Assembly: GCA_903939555.1 (NCBI GenBank) | Contig: CAJAHV010000413.1 | Span: 1-7,654 of the forward strand | Origin: an uncultured Alphaproteobacteria bacterium | GTDB taxonomy: Bacteria; Pseudomonadota; Alphaproteobacteria; Sphingomonadales; Sphingomonadaceae | DNA: 7,654 bases | Direction of reading: 5' to 3' | Shown here: positions 1 to 7,654 of the stretch, one piece after another | Numbering within the stretch: position 1 is the first letter of the stretch | Layout of the letters: the number at the start of each line of letters is the position of its first letter | Notes under the pieces: generated by a model | The model's database searches: none | What the model was told of the DNA's origin: nothing | Seen by the model: only the letters and a program-made list of their open reading frames with translations | Position numbers and translations under genes: made by a program

Positions 1-1
1 C

Positions 2-538
2 ACCTATGGCGAAGGCTATCATTTCGCCACGCTGCACGCCTCGACGATCGGTCAGACGCATTTCAACGACATGTGCGTCCATGATCGTTTCGGCCGCAAC
101 CACCGCATCAGTTTTCCCGACAAGGGAAATCTGGCGCTGGTCGGCACACCCGAAAGCGAATGGCCCGAGGTCGATTATGGCGGGGTACATTATCTGTTTC
201 CCAACACCGTGCTGTTCATCGGTTCGATCGAGCCGGGCAAGGGCTTCACCCAGATTTTCCGGATCTTCCCCGGCGCGACGCCGGGCGAGATGGTGACGAA
301 GTTCGCGGTTTATGCACCCAAGGGCGTGCAGTCGGACCAGCACCGCGCGGAGTGCGAATTTGCCTTTGATGCGACGGCGCAAGTGGTGTCGAGCGAGGAT
401 TATGTCGTTGCGGCGCGCGGCTGGGCCAATATGGCGGCGGCGCCGGCGGATTTCCGGGTGATCTATGGCGCCAATGAACCAGCGATCGCGGCGGTGCAGC
501 AGGCGATTGCGGAAGGCTGCGGAATGCCGTTGTCTTGA
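2..538 (+). CDS. Aromatic ring-hydroxylating oxygenase alpha subunit, C-terminal catalytic domain (5' end outside window)
   Basis: The open frame runs from the window edge to the TGA at 536-538, giving 178 visible residues; the start and the N-terminal Rieske [2Fe-2S] domain lie upstream. The visible part is the catalytic (SRPBCC-fold) domain of a Rieske non-heme iron oxygenase, which hydroxylates aromatic or other ring substrates using electrons from a separate reductase. The first residues contain EGYHFATLH, placing two His iron ligands five residues apart (visible H7 and H12), as in naphthalene dioxygenase. The third, acidic ligand is probably D133 in the SSEDY stretch, where these families carry an Asp about 120-150 residues further on. 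The NEP motif near the end is also typical. The substrate cannot be told from this fragment, and a small ring-hydroxylase beta subunit does not follow. The downstream neighbour dnaB is convergent and unrelated. Family call is strong; substrate unknown. Confidence 0.85.
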   Translation, partial: TYGEGYHFATLHASTIGQTHFNDMCVHDRFGRNHRISFPDKGNLALVGTPESEWPEVDYGGVHYLFPNTVLFIGSIEPGKGFTQIFRIFPGATPGEMVTKFAVYAPKGVQSDQHRAECEFAFDATAQVVSSEDYVVAARGWANMAAAPADFRVIYGANEPAIAAVQQAIAEGCGMPLS

Positions 539-539
539 A

Positions 540-564
540 CGCCCTCCCCGCAAGGGGGAGGGCG
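540..564. terminator. Hairpin terminator shared by the convergent oxygenase and dnaB genes
   Basis: A perfect 10-bp GC-rich stem (540-549 with 555-564) closes a 5-nt loop, GCAAG. It starts 1 nt after the oxygenase stop and ends 3 nt before the dnaB stop codon, so it occupies nearly the whole gap. Only TTGT follows on the + strand, and there is no U-tract on the - strand. It is therefore an imperfect intrinsic terminator that plausibly acts in both directions. Confidence 0.6.
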
Positions 565-567
565 TTG

Positions 568-2061
568 TCACTCGCTGATCTGATCCGGAATATAATCGCC
601 TTCCGCGCGGTCGGCGAACTTGGTCGTCGACTTGTGGAAGGTCAACGGCACGCTGCCGGTCGAACCATGGCGCTGCTTGGCGACTATGACTTCGGCGAGG
701 CCGAAGATTTTTTCGGCTTTTTCCCGCCATTTCAGATGCTTGTCGGCCTCTTCGGGGTCGGGTTGTTTCAGCGCGTGATAATATTCCTCGCGATAGACGA
801 ACAACACGATGTCGGCGTCCTGCTCGATGGTGCCTGACTCGCGCAAGTCGGACAGTTGCGGCCGCTTGTCCTCGCGCGCTTCGACGGCGCGGCTGAGCTG
901 CGACAGCGCCAGCACCGGCACCTGCAATTCCTTGGCAAGCGTCTTCAGCCCCCGGGTGATTTCGGAAATTTCCTGGACGCGGTTCTCGCTGCCGCCCTTG
1001 GCCGAGCCTTGCAGCAGCTGGAGATAATCGACGACGATCAGCCCGATGTCGCGCTGGCGCTTGAGGCGCCGGGCGCGGGTGCGCAGCGCGGCGATGCTGA
1101 GCGCCGGGGTGTCGTCGATGTAAAGCGGCAGGTTCGACAGGTCGCCGGCGGCGCGCGCCAGCCGGCTGAATTCGTCCTGGCTGATCTTGCCCATGCGCAG
1201 GCTTTCCGAATTCACCCCCGATTGTTCGGCAAGCACACGGGTGGCGAGCTGGTCCGATGACATTTCGAGGCTGAAGAATGCCACCGGCGCGCCGCTGGAT
1301 TTTTCGGGATCGCTGTTGATGGCGAGGTCATGGACGAAGCGCAGCGCACAGGCGAAGGCAATATTGGTGGCGAGCGCGGTCTTGCCCATGGCGGGGCGGC
1401 CGGCGAGGATGACGAGATCGGATTTGTGCAGCCCGCCGATCTTTTCGTTCAGCGCGTTGAGCCCGGTGGTGTAGCCCGACAAATGCCCGCCCGATTTCAT
1501 GGCGCGGTCGGCCATGTCGATGGCCTCGCGGGTCGCCTGGCCGAAGGTCTTTACCGCGCCGGCGACTTCGCCCGCCTCGGCAACCTTGTAGAGCGCCATT
1601 TCGGCGGTTTCGATCTGCTTGAGCGGCTCGACATCGACCGAGGTGTCAGCGGCGGCAACCGCCATTTCGCGACCGACGCGGATGAGCTCGCGCAGCAGCG
1701 CGAGGTCATAGATCTGCTGGGCGAAATCGCGAGCGGCGATGAGCGCGCCCGAATGTTGCGTCAATCCGGCGAGATAGGCGGGGCCGCCGAGCTCAATGAT
1801 CGCCGGATCGGCCTCGAACAGTGGTTTCAGCGTGACCGGGGTGGCGGCCATCTTGCGATCGCCGAGCTTGAGGATCGCCTCGTAGATGCGGCCGTGCAGC
1901 GGCTCGGCGAAATGCTGCGAGCCGAGCACCATCATGACGTCTTCGACCAGCCGGTTGTCGATCATCAGCGCGCCGAGCAGCGCCTGCTCGGCTTCGAGAT
2001 TTTGCGGCAGGGTGGCCACATCGGAGACAGGTTCGACGACCCGCAGAGGCAAGCTGTTCAT
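568..2061 (-). CDS. dnaB: Replicative DNA helicase DnaB
   Basis: 497 residues, the usual length for the hexameric helicase that unwinds DNA 5' to 3' at the replication fork with DnaG primase and the polymerase loader. The N-terminal DnaB domain (about 17-120, starting LPQNLEAEQALLGALM) is joined by a linker to the RecA-like ATPase domain (about 190-485). Visible motifs are Walker A GRPAMGKT (221-228), the catalytic Glu in FFSLEMS (E265), Walker B LIVVDYLQLL (D345), the LSQLSR sensor region (386-391) and the arginine-finger segment KQRHG (462-466). No residue expected in these motifs is missing and no intein is present. I start it at the ATG at 2061 because MNSLPLRVVEPVSD leads directly into the conserved domain. 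The frame stays open for 53 codons further upstream, to an ATG at 2220, but that stretch does not resemble DnaB. No clear Shine-Dalgarno sequence precedes 2061. Divergent from nusB, convergent with the oxygenase. Confidence 0.97.
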   Translation of the reverse strand: MNSLPLRVVEPVSDVATLPQNLEAEQALLGALMIDNRLVEDVMMVLGSQHFAEPLHGRIYEAILKLGDRKMAATPVTLKPLFEADPAIIELGGPAYLAGLTQHSGALIAARDFAQQIYDLALLRELIRVGREMAVAAADTSVDVEPLKQIETAEMALYKVAEAGEVAGAVKTFGQATREAIDMADRAMKSGGHLSGYTTGLNALNEKIGGLHKSDLVILAGRPAMGKTALATNIAFACALRFVHDLAINSDPEKSSGAPVAFFSLEMSSDQLATRVLAEQSGVNSESLRMGKISQDEFSRLARAAGDLSNLPLYIDDTPALSIAALRTRARRLKRQRDIGLIVVDYLQLLQGSAKGGSENRVQEISEITRGLKTLAKELQVPVLALSQLSRAVEAREDKRPQLSDLRESGTIEQDADIVLFVYREEYYHALKQPDPEEADKHLKWREKAEKIFGLAEVIVAKQRHGSTGSVPLTFHKSTTKFADRAEGDYIPDQISE

Positions 2062-2149
2062 GGCGCCAACTATCGGCCAGCGCGCCGATTTCGGCAATCG
2101 CACCGGTGGACAGCCCTGTGGAGCATTTTCGGACAAGTCTGTCAGAGTC

Positions 2150-2178
2150 TTTTCAAGCCACTGATAAAGAAATAAAAT
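2150..2178 (+). promoter_or_regulatory. Candidate sigma70-type promoter for nusB-thiL
   Basis: TTTTCA (2150-2155, 4 of 6 to the -35 consensus) is followed after exactly 17 bp by TAAAAT (2173-2178, 5 of 6 to the -10). It lies in the only AT-rich patch between the divergent dnaB and nusB starts. Transcription would begin near 2185, leaving a leader of about 60-100 nt before nusB. Position, spacing and local composition support it; it is a match by eye only. I found no comparably good promoter pointing toward dnaB. Confidence 0.45.
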
Positions 2179-2188
2179 AAATTTTTGA

Positions 2189-2283
2189 GCACCGGGTTTC
2201 CCAAAGCAAACGGGGTGCACGGGGTCGTCTCCTGCCCGCCGGAGGCGTGACTTTCGCCGGCGCCGCCGCTACAGCCTGCGGCG
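2189..2283 (+). promoter_or_regulatory. Structured nusB leader with three potential stem-loops
   Basis: Three inverted repeats follow one another downstream of the predicted promoter. The first pairs GCACC 2189-2193 with GGTGC 2214-2218. The second pairs 2226-2232 with 2241-2247 (7 bp with one G-T pair, 8-nt loop), and its 3' arm contains the GGAGG at 2241-2245 and the first base of the GTG at 2247. The third pairs CGCCGC 2261-2266 with GCGGCG 2278-2283, ending on the first base of the GTG at 2283. It matches no riboswitch class I recognise. GC-rich DNA produces such repeats by chance, so a regulatory role is inference. Confidence 0.3.
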
Positions 2284-2735
2284 TGTCGAAAATTCCCGCC
2301 AATACCGCCCGTTCCGCCGCCCGACTGGGGGCCGTGCAAGCCTTGTACCAGCGCGAGATGGGCGGCGATGCGGTGCCCAAGCTGCTCACCGAGTTCCACA
2401 ACCACCGGTTGGGGCAGGAGATCGAGGGCGCCGATTATGCCGATGCCGACAGCGCGTTGTTCGACGATGTGGTAACCGGCACGGTGGCGCGGGCCGACGA
2501 GATCGACGCGCTGATCACGGCGGCACTGGCGAGCGGCTGGTCGATGGACCGGCTCGACCGGCCGATGCGGGCGTTGCTGCGTGCTGCAACATATGAACTG
2601 CTGGCGCGCGCCGATATCGCCGCAGCAACGGTGATTGACGAATATATCGACATCAGCCACGCTTTTCACGAGGACAAGGAGGCCAAGTTCGTCAACGGCC
2701 TGCTCGACACCGTGGCGCGGCGGGTGCGCGGCTGA
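2283..2735 (+). CDS. nusB: Transcription antitermination factor NusB
   Basis: 150 residues from the GTG at 2283; the E. coli protein has 139. NusB binds boxA RNA with NusE (ribosomal protein S10) and joins the antitermination complex that keeps RNA polymerase processive on rRNA operons. It is a small cytosolic all-helical protein. The N-terminal TARSAARLGAVQALYQREM (8-26) is the Arg-rich helix that contacts RNA. The C-terminal part has the conserved signature AATVIDEYIDISHAF followed by FVNGLLD (136-142). I prefer GTG 2283, giving MSKIPANTARS, because family similarity begins there. GTG 2247 would add 12 Ala/Gly-rich residues (TFAGAAATACG), and its GGAGG lies only 1 nt away, too close for normal initiation. 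Neither start has a well-spaced Shine-Dalgarno sequence. thiL follows 2 bp after the stop, so the two probably share one mRNA. Confidence 0.92.
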   Translation: MSKIPANTARSAARLGAVQALYQREMGGDAVPKLLTEFHNHRLGQEIEGADYADADSALFDDVVTGTVARADEIDALITAALASGWSMDRLDRPMRALLRAATYELLARADIAAATVIDEYIDISHAFHEDKEAKFVNGLLDTVARRVRG

Positions 2736-2737
2736 GC

Positions 2738-3670
2738 GTGGCGGAGCGCGATTTCATCGCGCAAAGGCTGGCGCCGCTGGCCACGAGTGCGGCGGCGCGC
2801 GGGCTCGCCGATGACGCGGCAGTATGGACTCCACCGCTGGGTCGTGACCTGGTTTTCACCCATGATGTGCTGGCGTGCGGGGTGCATTATGTGCCCGGCG
2901 ACCCGCCCTCCGACATTGCCTGGAAACTGCTGGCGGTGAACCTGTCCGACCTCGCCGCGATGGGCGCGGCACCGTGCGGGGTGTTGCTCGGGTTGGGGCT
3001 GTCGGCGGCCGAGGATGATGACTGGCGGGCGGCGTTTAGCGCCGGGCTGGGCCGGGCGCTGGTGCATTTCGGCGTGGCGCTGTGGGGCGGTGATACGGTG
3101 ACCGGCCTGGCCGCGGCGGTGCTCGGGCTGACCGCGGTGGGCAGTGTCGAGCCGGAGACGGCGTTGTCGCGGTCGGGCGCCAAGGTTGGCGATGACCTGT
3201 GGGTTTCGGGCAGCATCGGTGATGCCGGGCTGGGGCTGGCGATTGCGCTCGGGCACGCGCCGCATGATGCCGCGCTGCTCAAGCGGTTTCGCCGGCCGGA
3301 ACCGCGGCTGGCACTGGGTCGCGCGCTGATCGGCACCGCGAGCGCGGCGATGGATGTATCGGACGGGTTGCTGATTGATGCCGACCGACTGGCGCAGGCG
3401 AGCGGCGTGGCGCTGGCGATTGATCTGGGGGCCGTGCCGGTGTCGGATGCGGCGGCGGCGCGTTGTCCGACGCTGGCCGAGCGCATTGCGTTGACGACGG
3501 CGGGTGATGATTATGAGCTGTTGTTCACCGCGCCACCGGGGGTTGACGTGGCGGCGTTGTCCGGGCGCACCCCGGTGACGCGGATCGGTGCCGTCACGGC
3601 GGGCCGGGGCGTACGGCTTGCCAATCAGGGGGTCGATGTCACCCCGGCACGGCTGGGCTGGGAGCATTGA
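2738..3670 (+). CDS. thiL: Thiamine-monophosphate kinase ThiL
   Basis: 310 residues, close to the family norm. It phosphorylates thiamine monophosphate with ATP to thiamine diphosphate, the cofactor form, as the last step of the pathway in the cytosol. It has the two-domain AIRS/PurM fold, with the N-terminal domain about 24-136 and the C-terminal domain about 147-290. Visible motifs are ADDAAV (24-29, usually GDDAA), the Mg/ATP-site sequence THDVLACGVHY (41-51), NLSDLAAMGA (68-77), GGDT (117-120), DVSDGL (206-211) and GDDYEL (256-261). The GTG start at 2738 lies 2 bp after the nusB stop and has no clear Shine-Dalgarno sequence, so translation is probably coupled to nusB. The nusB-thiL pair is common in Alphaproteobacteria. 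The only motif oddity is Ala24 in place of the usual Gly in GDD, which leaves both acidic residues intact. Confidence 0.96.
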   Translation: MAERDFIAQRLAPLATSAAARGLADDAAVWTPPLGRDLVFTHDVLACGVHYVPGDPPSDIAWKLLAVNLSDLAAMGAAPCGVLLGLGLSAAEDDDWRAAFSAGLGRALVHFGVALWGGDTVTGLAAAVLGLTAVGSVEPETALSRSGAKVGDDLWVSGSIGDAGLGLAIALGHAPHDAALLKRFRRPEPRLALGRALIGTASAAMDVSDGLLIDADRLAQASGVALAIDLGAVPVSDAAAARCPTLAERIALTTAGDDYELLFTAPPGVDVAALSGRTPVTRIGAVTAGRGVRLANQGVDVTPARLGWEH

Positions 3671-3800
3671 GCCTGTATTAGTCGGCAAATGCGGCAGGAT
3701 GGCACACGAATGCTTGCCTTCGCCGGTCTGCTTTGCCATGACTCGTTCATATTGATGGCACCCGCGCCGGTTGGCGGTTCAACAAGGGTGCGCAATGCTA

Positions 3801-3808
3801 GGGGCGGA
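3801..3808 (+). promoter_or_regulatory. Ribosome binding site that decides the hppA start
   Basis: The purine-rich GGGGCGGA ends 7 nt before the ATG at 3816 and is the best Shine-Dalgarno-like sequence near the hppA N-terminus. It favours 3816 over the in-frame ATG at 3795 and TTG at 3771, whose extra residues (MLGAELP and further) do not look like a pyrophosphatase N-terminus. In the rest of the 145-bp gap after thiL I see no convincing promoter or terminator, so hppA may be read through from nusB-thiL or use a weak promoter. Confidence 0.5.
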
Positions 3809-3815
3809 ATTACCA

Positions 3816-5942
<2,127 letters not shown>

Positions 5943-5968
5943 TCTGCGCGCGCACGGATCGAAAAATC

Positions 5969-5998
5969 GGGGCGGGCCAGTCGGTCCGCCCCTTTTTT
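5969..5998 (+). terminator. Rho-independent terminator of hppA
   Basis: A 10-bp stem (5969-5978 with 5983-5992; one G-T pair, the outer 7 bp GGGGCGG/CCGCCCC perfect) closes the tetraloop AGTC. Six T residues follow at 5993-5998. It lies 26 nt after the hppA stop and has the full textbook form of an intrinsic terminator. Confidence 0.92.
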
Positions 5999-6011
5999 GT
6001 TGCGGCGCGCC

Positions 6012-6020
6012 TGTTACAAT
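6012..6020 (+). promoter_or_regulatory. Candidate extended -10 promoter for the ferritin-like gene
   Basis: TGTTACAAT combines a TGn extension with TACAAT (6015-6020, 5 of 6 to the -10 consensus). It begins 14 nt after the hppA terminator T-tract. No -35 element stands out: TTGTTG at 5997-6002 leaves only 12 bp. That fits an extended -10 promoter. Transcription would start near 6027, giving a leader of about 18 nt that contains the AAAGGA ribosome binding site at 6033-6038. Confidence 0.45.
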
Positions 6021-6044
6021 CGCTGTTCATCGAAAGGATCGGCC

Positions 6045-6539
6045 ATGCAGGAACTGCCCCCCGGAGCCCCCGCCACGCTGGGCGAAGCCTTTGGCCTGAT
6101 CAATGCGACGACGCATCCCGGCGTCGATGTGCTCAAGGTCATGGTGCTCGTCGAAGCCGCCGGCAAGCGGCTGTATGAAGATCTTGCCGACCAGGTCGCC
6201 GACCCGGCGGTCAAGGCGCTGCTCTGCCACAATGGCCGCGAGGAACTAGCACACGCGCATCGTGTCGCCCGCGCTATCGGTGCTCTGACTGGCAGCGATT
6301 ATCCGGTGCCGGCACCCGAGGCCAACCCCTATCTCGCCAACCCGGTGCCGGCCAAGCCGGTGACGGTCGAGATGCTCAACGGACTGGCGGCGGCCGAATT
6401 CGGCGGTGAAGCGCTTTATGAAAAATGGGCCACCACCATCGGCAATGCCGAGGCTGCGGCGCTGTTCCGCCTCAATGGCGCCGAAGAAAGCCAGCATGGC
6501 GCGCGCCTGCAACAGGCAGCGGCTCTGCTCGCAGCATGA
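6045..6539 (+). CDS. Ferritin-like (rubrerythrin-type) diiron four-helix protein
   Basis: 164 residues with no signal peptide, so probably cytosolic. Four helices carry a diiron-type pattern: E37 in VEAAGKRLYEDLA, E67-x-x-H70 in REELAHAH, E122 (and E118) in EFGGEALYEKWA, and E148-x-x-H151 in AEESQHG. Two E/Y helices alternating with two ExxH helices is the rubrerythrin/ferritin-like arrangement. The C-terminal rubredoxin domain of true rubrerythrins (CxxC pairs) is absent, and a Pro-rich linker (about 87-106) separates the two helix pairs. Such proteins usually handle iron, peroxide or oxygen; the exact reaction cannot be read here. The start at 6045 is set by AAAGGA at 6033-6038, 6 nt upstream. 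The frame is open back into the hppA terminator, which is not credible coding. It has its own candidate promoter and overlaps the next gene by ATGA. Confidence 0.82.
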   Translation: MQELPPGAPATLGEAFGLINATTHPGVDVLKVMVLVEAAGKRLYEDLADQVADPAVKALLCHNGREELAHAHRVARAIGALTGSDYPVPAPEANPYLANPVPAKPVTVEMLNGLAAAEFGGEALYEKWATTIGNAEAAALFRLNGAEESQHGARLQQAAALLAA

Positions 6540-7654
6540 AGATATCGACCATGCTGCCCGCCCCGCTGTTCGCGCTGGCCCTGCTGATGCTGCCGGTGGC
6601 GGCGCGTGCGGCGATCACCGATGCCGAACGCGCCGCGATCACCGGGGCTGTCGATGGCCGCGCCCCGGTGCTCGCCGATACGGCCAGGGCGATCTGGGGC
6701 TTTGCCGAAGTCGGCTATCAGGAAAGCCGCAGCTCGGCGCTGTTGCAAAAACAACTGCGGGCGGCAGGCTTCACGGTGACACCGGGGGTGGCCGGCATGC
6801 CGACAGCCTTTGTCGCCAGCTTCAAATCGGCCCCGGGCCCGGTCATCGCCATCCTCGCCGAATATGACGCGCTGCCCGGATTGGCGCAGACGGCGGCTCC
6901 GGCGCGCAACGCCATTCCCGGCCAGGTTGCCGGCCACGCCTGTGGTCATAATGTTTTTGGCGCGGCATCGGTAACGGCAGCCATTGTAGTGCGCGACTGG
7001 ATGAAGGCCAACGGCGTTGCCGGTGAAATCCGCGTTTATGGCACGCCGGCCGAGGAAGGCGGATCGGGCAAGGTCTATCTCGTCCGCGCCGGGCTGTTCG
7101 ACGATGTGTCAGCAACGCTGCACTGGCACCCAAGCGACAGCAATGGCGTGTCGGTCGGCAAGAGCCAAGCCAATATCAGCGGCAAGTTCCGCTTCCACGG
7201 CGTGTCGTCGCACGCGTCCTCGGCGCCGGAAAAGGGCCGCTCGGCGCTCGATGGCGTCGAGATCATGAACGTGGCGACCAATTATCTGCGCGAGCATGTG
7301 CCCATCGGCACGCGCATCCATTATGTCACAACCAATGGAGGCGATGCCCCCAATGTCGTCCCCGATTTTGCCGAATCCTATTATTACGTCCGCCATACCG
7401 ATCCGGAGATCGTCAAATCGGTGATGGGGCGGGTGAAAAAAGCTGCCGAAGGCGCCGCCATCGCCACCGGCACGACGGTGGATTTCGAAGCGACCGGTGG
7501 CGTTTATTCGATGCTCGGCAATGATACGCTCGCCGGCGTCATGCACCGCAACCTAGCCGCTGTCGGCGGGGTGACATGGAGCGCCGAGGAAAGCCGCTGG
7601 GCCGATGCCATTGCGCCGACCTTGCCGACGAAACGTCTGCTGGCGTCGGTTGCC
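6536..7654 (+). CDS. Exported M20-family amidohydrolase, AbgB-like (3' end outside window)
   Basis: 373 codons run open to the window edge; the C-terminus, with the last metal-ligand His of the family, is not seen. The N-terminus is a signal peptide (Lys2, a hydrophobic core about 6-22, cleavage after ARA at about residue 25), so the enzyme acts in the periplasm or outside. M20 motifs follow: ILAEYDALPGL (106-116), HACGHN (134-139, with ligands C136 and H138), GTPAEEGGSGK (169-179, catalytic and ligand Glu 173/174) and HWHP (196-199). The inserted lid/dimerisation domain has SSHASSAPEKGRSALDGVEI. These resemble AbgB, which cleaves aminobenzoyl-glutamate, but the family also covers other N-acyl amino acids and dipeptides, so the substrate is open. 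The ATG overlaps the ferritin-like stop (ATGA) with no Shine-Dalgarno sequence of its own, suggesting translational coupling. Confidence 0.9.
   Translation, partial: MKISTMLPAPLFALALLMLPVAARAAITDAERAAITGAVDGRAPVLADTARAIWGFAEVGYQESRSSALLQKQLRAAGFTVTPGVAGMPTAFVASFKSAPGPVIAILAEYDALPGLAQTAAPARNAIPGQVAGHACGHNVFGAASVTAAIVVRDWMKANGVAGEIRVYGTPAEEGGSGKVYLVRAGLFDDVSATLHWHPSDSNGVSVGKSQANISGKFRFHGVSSHASSAPEKGRSALDGVEIMNVATNYLREHVPIGTRIHYVTTNGGDAPNVVPDFAESYYYVRHTDPEIVKSVMGRVKKAAEGAAIATGTTVDFEATGGVYSMLGNDTLAGVMHRNLAAVGGVTWSAEESRWADAIAPTLPTKRLLASVA

Noticed and set aside
1330..2175. 281-codon + strand open frame opposite dnaB
   Set aside because: It is antisense to a clear dnaB frame in GC-rich DNA and has low-complexity Arg/Gly/Asp composition with no recognisable motif.
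2062..2220. In-frame 53-codon N-terminal extension of dnaB to an ATG at 2220
   Set aside because: The added residues do not resemble DnaB, the stretch includes the AT-rich promoter patch facing nusB, and the family normally begins shortly before LPQNLEAEQALLG.
2185..2285. Known riboswitch (FMN, TPP or cobalamin) in the nusB leader
   Set aside because: None of the conserved core sequences of these classes is present; only unspecific GC-rich hairpins are seen.
2666..3739. 357-codon - strand open frame opposite thiL
   Set aside because: Very rich in Arg, Gln, Pro and His, as expected for the reverse of a GC-rich gene; thiL on the other strand has all its motifs.
3671..3815. Possible separate hppA promoter in the thiL-hppA gap (TTGCCA at 3733, CATATT at 3748)
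   Set aside because: The elements are wrongly spaced for a -35/-10 pair (9 bp), and no other pair in the gap is convincing.
5945..5954. TGCGCGCGCA alternating palindrome just after hppA
   Set aside because: A 10-bp alternating purine-pyrimidine run is expected by chance at this GC content, and the real terminator follows it.

Overview
The window is GC-rich, about two-thirds G+C by eye. Its genes read as chromosomal housekeeping DNA of an alphaproteobacterium, most likely of the order Sphingomonadales. That placement rests on the style of the DnaB, NusB and ThiL proteins, on the nusB-thiL pair followed by a K+-independent proton-pumping pyrophosphatase, and on the weak Shine-Dalgarno sequences and GTG starts. 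It was made by eye, so the order is probable and the genus unknown. I see no tRNA, rRNA, CRISPR array, insertion sequence, phage gene or direct-repeat array.

Layout. At the left edge is the 3' end of a Rieske-type ring-hydroxylating oxygenase alpha subunit (+ strand). It converges on dnaB, the replicative helicase (- strand), and a perfect 10-bp hairpin almost fills the 29-bp gap between them. dnaB is divergent from nusB. The region between them holds an AT-rich patch with a reasonable sigma70-like promoter facing nusB and a leader that can fold into three stem-loops. nusB (antitermination factor) and thiL (thiamine-monophosphate kinase) are 2 bp apart and both start with GTG. After 145 bp comes hppA, a 708-residue membrane pyrophosphatase that keeps all the pyrophosphate- and Mg-binding residues I checked and has the Lys/Thr pair of K+-independent H+ pumps. 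A strong intrinsic terminator closes hppA.

Just after that terminator an extended -10 promoter starts a second unit: a 164-residue ferritin-like (rubrerythrin-type) four-helix diiron protein, followed with an ATGA overlap by an exported M20-family (AbgB-like) amidohydrolase that runs off the right edge.

Working together: dnaB (replication), nusB (transcription antitermination) and thiL (thiamine diphosphate synthesis) are core functions with no obvious link beyond position. hppA saves energy from pyrophosphate released by biosynthesis. The ferritin-like/M20 pair is the least conventional arrangement, because a probably cytosolic metal or oxidant protein appears translationally coupled to a secreted peptidase-like hydrolase. 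I found no convincing undescribed system; the findings are second-look items of modest interest.
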